Part shown: in pieces, positions 34,230 to 45,644 of the stretch | Layout: each line of letters begins with the position of its first letter | Numbering within the stretch: the first letter of the stretch is position 1 | Source: Capra hircus | Lineage: Eukaryota > Chordata > Mammalia > Artiodactyla > Bovidae | DNA length: 64,000 nucleotides | Direction of reading: 5' to 3' | Assembly (NCBI RefSeq): GCF_001704415.2 | Contig: NC_030811.1 | Span: 54,983,591-55,047,590, forward strand | Notes under the pieces: model-generated | Told to the model about the DNA's origin: nothing | Seen by the model: the letters and a program-made list of their open reading frames with translations, nothing else | The model's database searches: none | Made by a program: the position numbers and the translations under genes

Positions 34230-34352
34230 TATATGCCTATGTACATATACATACACGTATGCATATAGTATGCACATATTTAATTTAAAGGAGTTATATA
34301 ATGGTCTAACTGCAATATGAGGGTGAAATAAAGGGGCATTAAACTGTAATGA

Positions 34353-34625
34353 CAAAGAAGGTAATTGCAACCCACTCCAGTACTCTTGCTTGGAAAATCC
34401 CACGGACAGAGGAACCTGGTAGGCTGCAGTCCATGGGGTCGTGAAGAGTCGGACATGACTGAGCGACTTCACTTTCACTTTTCACTTTCATGCACTGGAG
34501 AAGGAAATGGCAACCCACTCCAGTGTTCCTGCCTGGAGAATCCCAGGGACGGGGGAGCCTGGTGGGCTGCCGTCTATGGGGTCCCACAGAGTCAGACAAG
34601 ACTGAAGCGACTTAGCAGCATCAGC
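34353..34625 (+). mobile_element. BovA2 SINE with 12-bp target-site duplication
   Basis: A dimeric BovA SINE ending gaagcgacttagcagcatca. The perfect duplication aaactgtaatga sits at 34341-34352 and 34626-34637. Confidence 0.96.
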
Positions 34626-34637
34626 AAACTGTAATGA

Positions 34638-35411
34638 TATATATTCAATAGTAAATGCTCTCAGGTGACGCTTGCTGACAGAAAGAGGGAGATGCTTGTC
34701 CTTGCCCATCCCAGCACTAGGAATACAGCAGCTGCAGAAGCGGACTCTTAGAGCTATGCCAATGACTCAGACACCACTGGCAGTACTATTGTCATTGACA
34801 TGATTATCTAAAAATAGGAACAAATCTCAGTAAGGTTTTTGATGAGACTTTAATCCTCCCTTGATTAACAAAGCAGTTGGCTTCCTGAGAAAATGCAATG
34901 TATTTTGAAGTTACAGTCCAAATACTTTGTGTTTAAGTATAAACAGGAGTTGTGTTCCTGGTCCAGGTTTAAATGTAACCTACAGTTGGCCCAGGTTTTA
35001 AGTAAAAACCTACATGTTTTGCCTACATAACAGAAGGCAAAAGGTCTGTTAAGATATTGGAAAGTTGTGCAGGATATGGGACAATTCATTTTTAGTGTGC
35101 ACCTGCCCTATGTATTACAGTCTACTGTCCCTGGCCCCTGCCCAGTAAATGCCAGTTGCACCCCAACTCCATTGCTATGATCCAGCTCCCCCCCACCTAA
35201 AATTGCCAATGTAGCCCACAGATGCTGGTTTTTCCCTCCGTGTTTCTGAAGAAGGACTCTGTTTTATACTTTTTCAGAACCCCTACCACCTAGCATTGAT
35301 TTATTAATAGTTAACAGTAGCTTTCTTTTAAAAATCTGTTGAGTTGATTTTTAAAGCTGATTCTGTTAAGCTGATTTCTTTCTTAGCACCTGCTGTATGA
35401 TTAACCTGACC
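34638..35411. other. Intergenic, no gene or repeat recognised
   Basis: AT-rich unique-looking sequence. Nothing supportable was seen. Confidence 0.6.
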
Positions 35412-35815
35412 CTAGCTCAGTTGGTAAAGAATCCACCTGCAATGCGGGAGACCTGAGTTCGATCTCTGGGTTGGGAAGCTCCCTGGAAAAGGGAAAGGCT
35501 ACCCACTCCAGTATTCTGGCCTGGAGAATTCCATGGACTGTATGAAGTGAAGTCGCTCAGTCGTGCCCAGCTCTTTGCGACCCCATGGACAGTAGCCTGT
35601 ACCAAGCTCCTCCATCCATGGGGATTTTCTAGGCAAGAGTACTGGAGTGGGTTGCCGTTTCCTTCTCCAGGGAATCTTCCTGACCCAGGGATGGAACCCA
35701 GGTCTCCAGCATTGTAGACAGACGCTTTACCGTCTGAGCCACCAGGGAAGTCCCAATGAGTATAGGCCATGGGATTGCAAAGAGCTGGACATGACTGAGC
35801 GACTTTCACTTTGCA
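35412..35815 (+). mobile_element. Bov-tA SINE split by a second SINE
   Basis: The forward SINE runs from cctagctcagttggtaaaga to ccatggactg (about 35543), stops, and resumes at about 35760 with ataggccatgggattgcaaa and the tail gacatgactgagcgactttc. The interruption is the reverse SINE at about 35544-35759. Confidence 0.9.
35544..35759 (-). mobile_element. Bov-tA SINE nested inside an older SINE
   Basis: Reverse SINE from gaagtgaagtcgctcagtcg to ctgagccaccagggaagtcc, inserted in the middle of the forward copy. The possible duplication is only about 4 bp (gtat or atga). Confidence 0.9.
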
Positions 35816-36485
35816 CAAGTCTGTCTCTGATGGCACCACAAGGACCTGTGGTTCAGAGCTGGATATGCTGATGCCCTCAAATGCCATGGATGTTCTGAGT
35901 GTCCCTAACTTTTCCTCATTTGCTTGTTCGAGTTCATCACACAGGTCTGTTCCCATGATCATCTCTGCAGTTTCCTCCCCATGTCAGTGCCTCCCCAATA
36001 GCGCTAGTTTCAGATGGTCAGACATGGTTCAGGAGATGGCGGGCCTAGGGCTGGGCTGGCTCAGCTGAGACTGGTTGTCTGTGGTAAACAGGAGCACGTT
36101 GTAGGCAGCTCATGTTCCCCCATGCCTCTGGGAAGGATGGCGCTCCCAGACCCGTGTGGCCCTCTGTGCCTTCGCCTTCCCCGAGACCCACCATTCGCTG
36201 CACCTGGCCAAACTCAAGCTTTGCTGGAGGGATCCCCTCCTGCCTTGTTTTCCACAGCTGCATTTGAAGCGAGATTCAGGAGGTTCATCCACCGGGTAAC
36301 GCTACACTTCACTCACTTCCTGTTGGCGTGGTTTTGGAAACCAGGGGCTGATCTTGAGCATGTGTATATCCTGACCCCCATTTTCTAGTGTTGGGATTCT
36401 CTAAAATGCTGATTGACAATCTGATTCCGCAAAGCTCTGTTCTCTGCTCTTCAGTTCCACAAATCATGCTGTATAGTGGCCTCTG
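35816..36485. other. Intergenic, no gene recognised
   Basis: GC-richer unique-looking sequence with short chance frames on both strands. Nothing supportable was seen. Confidence 0.55.
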
Positions 36486-36688
36486 GGGCTTCCCTGGTGG
36501 CTCAGATGGTAAAGAATCTGCTTGTGAATGCAGGAGACAGAGGTTCGAACCCTGGGTTGGGAAGATCCCCTGGAGAAAGGAATGGCTACCCACTCCAGTA
36601 TTTTTGCCTAGAGAATTCCACAGACAGAGGAGCCTACAGTCCCGGGAGTAGCCAAGGGATGGACATGACTGAGCGACTGAGCGTTCAT
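36486..36688 (+). mobile_element. Bov-tA SINE
   Basis: Opens ggggcttccctggtggctca, has the B-box-like aggttcgaaccctg, and ends ggacatgactgagcgactga. A short deletion near 36635 shortens the distal part. Confidence 0.93.
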
Positions 36689-37269
36689 ACAGAGTGTATA
36701 TATGTCAATATCACTCTCAGTTTGAACCATTCTCTTCTTGTTAACTGAGGGTGACTACTTTCCTGGTTTCTGCTTCTGAAAGTTGTGTCTGGTGGCTGGA
36801 GTGCAGAATTTATCTGTTTCTTGTCTTGAGACACCAGTTCTGACTGGCACTCCATGCTGGCAACAGGCATTATCTCTGGCAGACAGCAAGGGTGGGAAGG
36901 AACTGGTTTAAAAAACGCCCTCTGTTTATTAAATTCCTCTCTGGCACAAATATTTTCTGCCATGTTTTCACTTTGTGAAACATGATTCAACTATATTCTG
37001 CTTATAGGAGACACAGTTTAGGTTCTAAGAAATAAGCAGATTGAAAATAAAAGGATGAAAAAAGATGTGCCATACAAATGCAACCACAAGAATTCTGGAG
37101 TGGCTCTACTGATATTACCTAAATAGACATATAAGGAGGGGCATGAAAAGGTCAATCAATCAGGAAGATATAACAAGGATAAACGTATGTGAACCTAATA
37201 AAGAATATCAAAGTATATGAAACAAAATTGAAAGAATTCAGGGAGAAATAGACAATTCAGAAATAATAA

Positions 37270-38215
37270 TTGCATACCACAATACTCCACTTTATTTTTT
37301 AAATTGAATTGAATTTAAATTGAATTTAATTTAAAAATTAAAAAATTAAAGTATAGTTGATATACAATATTATGTAAGTTACAGGAGTACAATATAGTGA
37401 TTCACAGATTTTAAAGATTATGTTCCATTCATAGCTGTTATAAAAAATTGACCATATTCTCTGAACTGTACAATATATCACTGTAGCTTATTTTATAGAA
37501 AACAGTTTGTACCTCTTAATCCCTTATCCCTATATTGACCCACCTCTCAGCCCTATCCACACTGGTAACCACTAACTTGCTCTCTGTGAATCTGTTATAT
37601 TCTCTAATCTGTTTTAAGTGATATATCATACAGTACTTTTCTCTCTCTGATCTACTTCCCTTAGCATAATATTCTCTAAGTCCATTCCTGTTTTTGCAAA
37701 TGGTATATATATTTTTAATGGCTGAGTAGTATTTCATTGTACACACATACTACATCTTTATCCATTCATCTGTTGATGGACACTTAGGTTGCTTCCAACC
37801 TTGGCTATTGTAAATGTGCTGCTATGAACATTGGGGTGCGTGTATCCTTTTGAGTTTTAGTTTCATTTTGAAGTCATTTTAATAGGTGTGTAGTAATATC
37901 CACTGAAGTTTTGATCTGTATTTCCCTAATGAATTATCCTAACAAACAACTTTCACATGTTTATTTGCTATTCATCTCTTTCTTTTGGTTAAATATCTAT
38001 TTGTATCTTTTTTCCCCTAAAATTGGGATATTTTCTTATTATTGCGTTGTTAGAGTGGTAAAACACACACATTTTTCAAACAAATCCTTCATCAGATACA
38101 TGATTTACAAATGCATTTCCCAGTCTGTGGCTTGTCCTTATTTTCCTAATAGCATTTTAAGAAAAATAATCATTTAAATTTTTTATAAAGTCCAGTTTAT
38201 CAATCTTTAAATTTA
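37270..38215 (-). mobile_element. Old L1 LINE, antisense
   Basis: Nearly continuous resemblance to antisense mammalian L1: gtacaatatagtgattcaca, attgaccatattctctgaac, taatggctgagtagtatttc, catctgttgatggacactta, tgctgctatgaacattgggg, and on to ttcatcagatacatgattta. There is no intact frame. Confidence 0.8.
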
Positions 38216-38659
38216 TTTTTACTAATATTATTTTCAGAGGGATTTCGTGCAGAAGGAAATGGCTTCTGAAGGATTTTGTGCAGGTGAGAAACATCTTAAA
38301 AGAGATATTAAAACAAAAATTGGTCTGATAGTAGACAATGATATAAATTGCAGTCCAAATAATTCTAGAGTAAGAAAAATCACCTGTTACAATAAATAAG
38401 ATATGAAATAAAGAACAATTTAGGTAAGTGTAGGAACAACAGGAATTGTAGTTTATTGAAATTTTATCTCTCTGCTTAGCTAGGATGTACTAATGATTAC
38501 ATAGGGTTACTCCAGGCCAGGCTGGGGTGACTCCAGAAGGAAAGCAGGAGTCCTCTGAGAGGCAGGATGAGGAGAGCCAACTTCCTTAAGTCCATCTGGT
38601 CCATCCTCAAATGTCTTTTCTTAATGATTTCCTATTCAGCCAGGAAATGTAAATTTTCT

Positions 38660-39305
38660 AAGATGTAATTTAGCAATATTACTTACGAGTTAGCTACAAC
38701 TGTATCACAAATCACTCCAAAAGAATGTTAAAACAACCAGCATTTGTTTAGCTCATGATTCTGAAGACTGGCAATTTGGGTTAAAATCAATTGGGCGCTT
38801 CTTCTGGTTTCTACTGGGCTTCTCTGGTGGCTCAGATGGTAAAGAATTTGCCTACAATTGCAGGAGACTTGGATTCAATCCCTGGGTCTGGAAGACCCCC
38901 CTAGAAAAAGGAATGGCTACCCACTCCAATATTCTTGCCTGTCCATGGAAAGAGGAGCCTGGCAGGCTACAGTCCACAGGGTTGCAAAGAGTTTGACACA
39001 ACTGAGCGACTTCACTTTCCCTTTCTGGTGGCTACTGGGCCCTCCCATGGATTTGTGAATGACTTTGCTCATCTTAGGCTTCTCCCATGTGTCATGGTGT
39101 TCTGCTGGGATGATTGTCTCTGCTCTGTGTGTTCTTGTAAGTTCCAGCCAGGCTGCCTACAGTTTGCTTGGCAGTTGGTAGGGTTCCAAGAGATGAAGGT
39201 GAAGCACACAAGGCCTTGTAAGATCCAGACTCAGAATTGGCAAGTGTTTTCCACTGAGCTTTGGGGGGACAAAACAAGTCAAAGCCAGTCGAGACTCAAG
39301 GGATG
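38660..39305. mobile_element. Old interspersed repeat split by a SINE, family uncertain
   Basis: Fragments such as agctcatgattctgaagact and tagggttccaagagatgaag, with agactcaaggg at the end, follow the order of a known dispersed mammalian repeat. It is interrupted by the Bov-tA at 38820-39031. Confidence 0.45.
38820..39031 (+). mobile_element. Bov-tA SINE with 9-bp target-site duplication
   Basis: Forward SINE. Duplication ctactgggc at 38811-38819 and 39032-39040. It has a small deletion before ccatggaaagaggagcctgg. Confidence 0.93.
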
Positions 39306-39589
39306 AATATAGGGAGAAGAATAATTGTGATCATGTTTGCAGGCAATCTATTTCAGTGTCTATCTGATGTTCTGATATAAGTTATTTCTGTGACATTTCT
39401 TGGGATGAAAAGCATCTTAGAGATCCTTTTTCTGGGAGTCGATGGTGAAAGGATTATTTCTAAGACAGACTTTTATTACGCTCATTATTGCAGGACCTGG
39501 AGCCCTTATAAAGAACCAGAGTTAAGATTTAAATTGGAAATCCCAGCTTTTGTTATTTGCCTTCCACAAGGATAAGAAACAGCCACATT

Positions 39590-39830
39590 ATTAAGTGCTG
39601 TACTTTGCTGCAAATATTAAATAACAGCAATTGACCCTCTATGGGATTTTCCATTTAGTTATTTATTGGAAGCGGTTCCCTGCAATTTTCAACAGTGCTG
39701 TTATTTATAAGATTATCTTTCTTTTAGCTGCGCTGGGTTTCCAGTTGCATTAATACAGCTTAATATCTCTTCCTGTTGCTTCTCTAATTAAAAGCTTGTT
39801 GGATATCCAAACAAGAACTACTAGATCCCG
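39590..39830. promoter_or_regulatory. Candidate conserved non-coding element
   Basis: A non-repetitive AT-rich block with many homeodomain-type words (cattaatac, cttaatatc, ctctaattaaaag). This is a motif-based guess only. No alignment was possible. Confidence 0.25.
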
Positions 39831-39965
39831 GCAGTAGTAATAAAGACTGCTAAGAATCAGGAAGAAAACACCAGAAAGGGACAACATCAATCAGACATGA
39901 ATAATCTTCTGATCAGGCAAAGATAAGGGTCCAGGGGTCTGGGGAGGATTTAGGGCAATGGTAGA

Positions 39966-40190
39966 GCTTCCCTGGTAGTTCTTTACTGTCTGTATATGCA
40001 GACAGTAAAGAATCTGTCTGCAATGCAGGAGCCGTGGGTTAGATCCCTGGGTTGGGAAGATCCCCTGGAGAAGGAGATGGCTACCCAGTCCAGTATTCTT
40101 GCTTGGGAAATCTCATGTACAGAGAAGCCTGGCAGGCTACAGTCCTCGGGTGGCAAAGAGTCAGATGCGAGCGACTGAGCGCACCCATGC
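39966..40190 (+). mobile_element. Bov-tA SINE with internal palindromic insertion
   Basis: Forward SINE whose head reads gcttccctggtag and is then followed by an extra inverted copy of the next segment (39979-39998) before the normal acagtaaagaatctgtctgc. The remainder, to gatgcgagcgactgagcgca, is ordinary. Confidence 0.92.
39979..40012. repeat. Perfect 14-bp inverted repeat, 6-base loop
   Basis: ttctttactgtctg (39979-39992), loop tatatg, cagacagtaaagaa (39999-40012). The right arm is normal SINE sequence and the left arm is the novel piece. Confidence 0.97.
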
Positions 40191-40957
40191 AATAGGGCAA
40201 TAATACAGCTCTGACAAGCCAGCCTCCCAAGGGAGGGGCCGCTGCAGGCGGGAGACACCGGTGGGCAGCCAGAATACAGTTCAGCCCTGTTCTGAGCTGG
40301 ATGTGTGAATCCTGGGTCCCTGAAGAATATCTCATGTCTGCCTTTCCAATCACTACCCATCTCCTTTGTTGATTCCCGAAACTCCCGCCCTCCTCCCCTC
40401 TGGCTGCCTTTGCTGGCTGTGGTCCTCACAGCAGGTATCGGTTCCACTAGTTATAAGAATCAGCCACAAGATGGCACCAGCTGTTCAGATTAAAGTGCTG
40501 TATTGGGCCGGCTCTGTGGGTCCTTCCTCTGAGAAGGAAGGCAGGATCGGAAGATAGCTTCCCCTCTCTGCCACTGTCATTCTTTCTCCTACGTTTCCCT
40601 CCATCTTCTCACTGCATCCCAACCCCATTTAAAATATAGGTTTATTCCAGCAGCAATTTTTAAATGATTCTGAAGGAGGAAAAGAATGTGTGTGTGTGTG
40701 TGATGGAATAGGGTTGTGGGGAGGGAGAGGGAATCTGTGGGCCCTCTAAGGACGTAGATGCAACTCTGGACAAGAAAGAAGATAAAACCACAACTACTCA
40801 CTACTCTCACCTCTCTTGAGCACCCCCACTGGGCTGATCTACAGGTACCTTTATTGTTTCAAAAACTGTACTCGTTATTTCCTTCTGCCTTCCTCTCCAA
40901 CCTCAATCTTCTCTTTCTAGTTCCCTCCTGATTTATTACGCTCTCATAACCCAGTCA
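40191..40957. other. Intergenic, mostly unique
   Basis: Contains the CTCF-like word and a short (TG)n tract at 40689-40701. No gene was recognised. Confidence 0.6.
40464..40478 (+). promoter_or_regulatory. CTCF-like motif
   Basis: ccacaagatggcacc matches CCASYAGRKGGCRS with one mismatch (A at the Y position). It lies in single-copy-looking DNA. Confidence 0.4.
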
Positions 40958-41215
40958 ATGGCACCCCACTCCAGTACTCTTGCCTGGCAAATCCCATGGA
41001 AGGAGAAGCCTGGTAGGCTGCAGTCCATGGGGTCGCTAAGAGTCGGACATTACTGAGCGACTTCACTTTGACTTTTCACTTTCATGCATTGGAGAAGGAA
41101 ATGGCAACCCACTCCAGTGTTCTTGCCTGGAGAATCCCAGGGACGGGGGAGCCTGGTGGGCTGCCGTCTATGGGGTCCCACAGAGTCGGACACGACTGAA
41201 GCGACTTAGCAGCAG
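40958..41215 (+). mobile_element. BovA2 SINE with 13-bp target-site duplication
   Basis: Dimeric BovA SINE. The perfect duplication cataacccagtca sits at 40945-40957 and 41216-41228, which points to recent insertion. Confidence 0.96.
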
Positions 41216-41583
41216 CATAACCCAGTCATTTCAGGAACCTCAAACTCATCCTATTTTCTTACACAACTCTCACCCTCCTATGTAACTTGCTACCAATCAC
41301 CTGTCCACTTCACATTTGCCTCCTCAGTCCTCCCCTTCTGTGCATCTACGCTGATTGATGCTGCTCTTTGTCTGATCACCTGTTTGTTTAAATGTAGCAG
41401 TGATGTTGACACTGAGGATTCAACAGTAACATCTAACCTGAAATCTCAAAGATGAATTCAAGTTAGCCAGGCAAGTGTGGGTAAAAGCATTCTTAACAGA
41501 GCAATGGATTCCCAGCTGGAAACAAGGGGAGATTTTACCGCATAAGAATCTTTTGGTAATGTCTATGGACAGTCTTTATCCAA

Positions 41584-41902
41584 CCAGTCCATTCTAAAGG
41601 AGATCAGCCCTGGGTGTTCTTTGGAAGGACTGATGCTAAAGCTGAAACTCCAGTACTTTGTCCACCTCATGCGAAGAGCTGACTCATTAGAAAAGACTCT
41701 GATGCTGGAAGGCATTGGGGGCAGGAGGAAAAGGGGATGACAGAGGATGAGATGGCTGGATGGAATCACCGACTCGATGGGCATGAGTTTAAGTGAACTC
41801 CGGGAGTTGGTGATAGACAAGGGAGGCCTGGCGTGCTGAGACTCATGGGGTCGCAAAGAGTCAGACACGACTGAGCGACTGAACTGAACTGAACTGAACT
41901 GA
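41584..41902 (+). mobile_element. BovB (RTE) LINE 3' end, 5'-truncated
   Basis: About 320 bp of the BovB 3' end: caaccagtccattctaaagg, agctgactcattagaaaaga, gggatgacagaggatgagat, then the tail gactgagcgactgaa followed by (ctgaa)n repeats. The duplication tggacagt sits at 41576-41583 and 41903-41910. Its open antisense frame is not a gene. Confidence 0.93.
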
Positions 41903-42479
41903 TGGACAGTTTTGGTTGTTACATCCTGGAGGGCAGGGGAGGTGGTACTGGTATCTAATGGGTAGAGGCCAGGGATGCTGCTGACCATTTTACGATGCAC
42001 AGGACAGTCCCTAAGACAAAGGATTATCCACCCTCAGAGGTCACTAGGGGTGAGGCTGAGAATCCTGTGACAGAAGAAGCAGCTGAGAGGTGAGAGGACA
42101 TGGCTTTTCTAGGCACTGGAAGGGTTTTATTATGGTGGGAAGGAGTGCTGGGGAGAGGTGGCCAGCACCAAGTGTGCAGAGTTGCACTCAGGAGTTTAGA
42201 CTGTCCCCATGTCTAATGGACAGTTCTCGAAGCCGCTGGTGCCCCTGCAGACTTTATTCTCAGGGTCCCTGAGAGCCAGTGGTGGGAACTTTGGTGCCTC
42301 AGAAATATTTAGTGAGCGAATAGGCCCCATTTCAGCCAATGATTTGAACCAGGCCTTCTTGTCCAGGCCTTGTGTAGAAAAAATATTGATATGCTGTGAT
42401 CTTTCCAAAGTAAACTAGAAGTAATCATAGTCGTTCGTTTAAACAAATAAATAGATGAATTAAACTTACATACCAAAGC

Positions 42480-42620
42480 ACTGTTCTAAGCTTTCCATAA
42501 GATTTTTACCTTTCATCTACCCAACAACCCCTATGTAATAGGAACTTTTTTGTTTCATATCCTTGTTTTTTCAGATGAGGACACAGAACTTGAAAGAGTC
42601 ATCTCCCAAATATTAAGACA
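42480..42620 (-). mobile_element. MIR SINE, antisense
   Basis: Order agcactgttctaagctttcc, ctacccaacaacccctatgt and cagatgaggacacagaactt fits antisense MIR. Confidence 0.7.
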
Positions 42621-42639
42621 GCAGGGATTTAGGAAGGTG

Positions 42640-43070
42640 GTGTTGTTTAGTCCCTAAAAGTGAAGTGAAGTGAAGTCACTCAGTCGTGTCCAACTCTTTG
42701 CAACCCGGGACTGTAGCCTACGAGGCTCCTCCATCCATGGAATTTTCCATGCAAGAGTACTGGAGTGAGTTGCCATTTCCTTCTCCATCTTCCCGACCCA
42801 GGGATCAAACCCGGGTCTCCTGCATTCCAGGCAGATGCTTTAACCTCTGAGCCACCAGGGAAGCTAGTTTAGTCCCTAAGTCATACCCAACTCTTTGCGA
42901 TCCCATGGACTGTAGCCTGCTAGGCTTCTCTGTTCATGGGATTTCCCAGGCAAGAGTACTTGAGTGGGTCGCCATGCCCTCCTCCAGGGGATCTTCCTCA
43001 CCCAGGGATTGAATCTGCATTTCCTGCATTGCAGGCAGATTCTGTAAACACTGAGCTACCAGAGATGCCT
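42640..43070 (-). mobile_element. Older Bov-tA SINE split by a younger SINE
   Basis: The end piece tgttgtttagtccctaa (42641-42657) is continued after the inserted element by gtttagtccctaagtcatac and on to ctgagctaccagagatgcc. It is more diverged than the insert. Confidence 0.92.
42658..42866 (-). mobile_element. Younger Bov-tA SINE nested in the older one, 13-bp duplication
   Basis: Reverse SINE starting with gaagtgaagtgaagtcactc repeats. The target duplication gtttagtccctaa at 42645-42657 and 42867-42879 is itself part of the older SINE, which proves the order of insertion. Confidence 0.96.
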
Positions 43071-44100
43071 CATAGCAAGGTATGTATATGTTAAATTTTA
43101 GGAGATACTGCCAAATACTTTTCCAAAGTGGCTAGCTGTACAATGTAACACTCCCACCAGCAGTATATGGAATTTAAAGTTGCTCACCAACACTTAGCAT
43201 CAGTATTTAAAATTTTAGTTATTCTTGTGGTTATATATTTCATTATGGTTTCAATATTCATTTCTCTGTATAATAATGACACTGAGCATATTTTTATGTA
43301 TTTCATTGGACAGTTTGGGTATTATCTTTTTTCAAATGCCAGCTCAAGTCTTATGTCTATTTTTCTATTGAGTTGACAGCCTTTCTTGTATTGATTTGAG
43401 GTGTTTCAAAAATATTTTCTGGATTCAAATCTCTTGAGAGTTATATATATTCGATAATATCTTCTCCAACTATGTGACTTTCAATTTTACTGTCTTAATA
43501 TTATAATCTTTTGATGAATAGACTGTCTTAATGTCAATATAGGCCATCTTACTAATCTTTTTCTCTTGTGTACTTTCTCTTGGTTACTATCAGGGTTCTA
43601 TTTAAGAAATCTTAGTCTATCTCATTTTCATGAATATGTTCTCCTACATGTCTTTTTAATGTTCTTTTAAAAATCATTTACATTTAAGATTTTGAGTCAC
43701 CTCAAGTTTACGCTTGGCTATAATGTGAAGTCAAAGCCAGTGTTCATTGTCTTTCCATATGGCTATTCAGTTGACCCAGCACTGTGGCTAGGATTTTGAT
43801 TGAAATTTCTTGGCATCTTCAGGTCCATTTGGGTGTGAGTAGCTGACACCTTCAATAATATTGAGTCTCCCAAAACATAAACATAAACATAAACATGATA
43901 ATATTAAGCCATTTCTTCTTTTTTAAAAAATATTTTTTGGTAAAATTTTATAGTTTTCTGTGAAGAGATGACATCTTTTCTTAGATTTGTTTCTGGTATT
44001 TAGTTTGTTGATGCTTTTGAAGATGGCATAATATTTTAAAATTTTACTTTCTAATTTTTGTTACTTAATTATCTGTAAATTTTAAAATATTCTACATGCA
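43071..44100 (-). mobile_element. Old L1 LINE, antisense
   Basis: Resembles antisense L1: ccaaagtggctagctgtaca, acactcccaccagcagtata, tatggctattcagttgaccc. It includes a short (ataaac)n tract at about 43873-43896. Confidence 0.7.
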
Positions 44101-44103
44101 ATC

Positions 44104-44312
44104 AGGGCTTCCCAGGTGGTGCTAGTGATAAAGAACCCACCTGCCAATGCAGGAGATAAAAGAGACGTGGGCTCGATCCCTGGGTTGGGAAGACCCCCAG
44201 GAGAAGGGAATGGCTACACGCTCCAGTGTTCTTGTCTGGAAAATCCCAAGGACAGAGGATCCTGGAGGACTACAGTCCATGGGATCACAAAAGAGTCAGA
44301 CGCTACTGAATA
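44104..44312 (+). mobile_element. Bov-tA SINE
   Basis: Forward, moderately diverged (agggcttcccaggtggtgct head; gagtcagacgctactgaata tail), and followed directly by an AC/AT microsatellite. Confidence 0.92.
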
Positions 44313-44437
44313 CACACACACACGTGTATATGTATACACATATACACACATATGTTATATATATATAATATATACCCACATATATGTATATGTACATATA
44401 TGTGTATGTATATGTGTGTATATATAATATATGTTGC
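44312..44437. repeat. Compound (AC)n/(AT)n/(TATG)n microsatellite
   Basis: Alternating purine-pyrimidine DNA with acacacac, tatacaca, tatatata and tatgtatatg units. It probably grew from the 3' tail of the adjacent SINE. Confidence 0.93.
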
Positions 44438-45640
44438 TATTAACACAACTTTTGAGTTTTAAAATTTAGTTTTTAAATTAAAATTCCATTTTTTCTATTG
44501 TACTGTTTGCAGTTCTCTAATTAAACCTACCATCTTGTCACCTAATTTCTTGAACACCAATAATCACTTATTTTAAAAACAGTGTCTGATAAAACCAATA
44601 TTGATTCACCTGTGACTCAGTGTCTGTTACCTGTTTTTCTTTTTTTTCCCCCTCATGATTTATACCATCTGGTTTATTTTCTGATGTAGCAACAAGTTTT
44701 TACTAAGTCCCTACATTGGATATAAAAATATTTTGGAGATGGTCTGGATAGTGTTATCTATACCTAGAAAGGGTTTGTTTTGCCCTGATAGACATCCAGG
44801 GTAGGATAGAATTATTTTAATCCAGTTAGGTAATGAGTTAATTTGAAACTAGGCTTCAGTCTTTGTAAGGGATGGACTATTTTCTGGGTTCATCTCTACT
44901 TCTGCAACATAGATCCCATAGGGCTCTCAACTGAAATTCTTGGGTGTTTATTAGGGCCCCTCCTCTACTTGTTTTGCCCCAAGTCTTATGGAAGTGTAGG
45001 AAATACTTGCTCAGTTTCTCTATTCTTAGCCACCTCTTGTGAATCATCAAATTCCTTGATCAAAAAAGCAGTATTAAATTAATGCCAAGCTCACCTCATT
45101 GCAAACTCATTCTTTTTAGGATTTGTTTTTGCAAATCTTCGCTGTTTTGTAGCTATTCAAGAACTTTCAAATACATATTTTAAAAGCATATTCCAAGTGT
45201 TGTTTTTGGTTGATTTTAGTGGGAAAGTTGGTTTGAAACCAGTTACTATGTAATTATCGGAAGCATAAACCTCTAATTACTAAAATTTGAAGTATATATC
45301 ACTTTCCTGGACAGGATTTTTAATAAGGTTTCTGTGGAGGATAAGTATGGGTTCTGTATCAAGGTAGATTTTCCTTTATGATCCAGGATTTGGTATATAA
45401 ATTTATTTTACTTTTATCTTTTTTTCCTATGAACTGGATAGATATCTGTAAGGTTTTTTTCTTTATCCACTGCTACAAAGAAAATGTTTATGGTTTCTGT
45501 GTTTGTATTTCCTGTTCTTTTTACTTTTACAAAGATTTATGGGGAGATGAAGGAAGAAATTCTAACTCTATAATGCTATTTTCAAATCAGAAGTCTGATC
45601 TCATTTTCATTTTAAATGAATCACACTGGCTTTTGTCTGG
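44438..45640. other. Intergenic AT-rich sequence
   Basis: Probably decayed LINE in part, but I cannot assign a family. No gene was recognised. Confidence 0.5.
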
Positions 45641-45644
45641 AACA

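Noticed and set aside
41563..42000. Antisense open frame of 145 codons
   Set aside because: It lies across a BovB 3' end; the same peptide words recur at 56755 and 59773, which are other BovB 3' ends.
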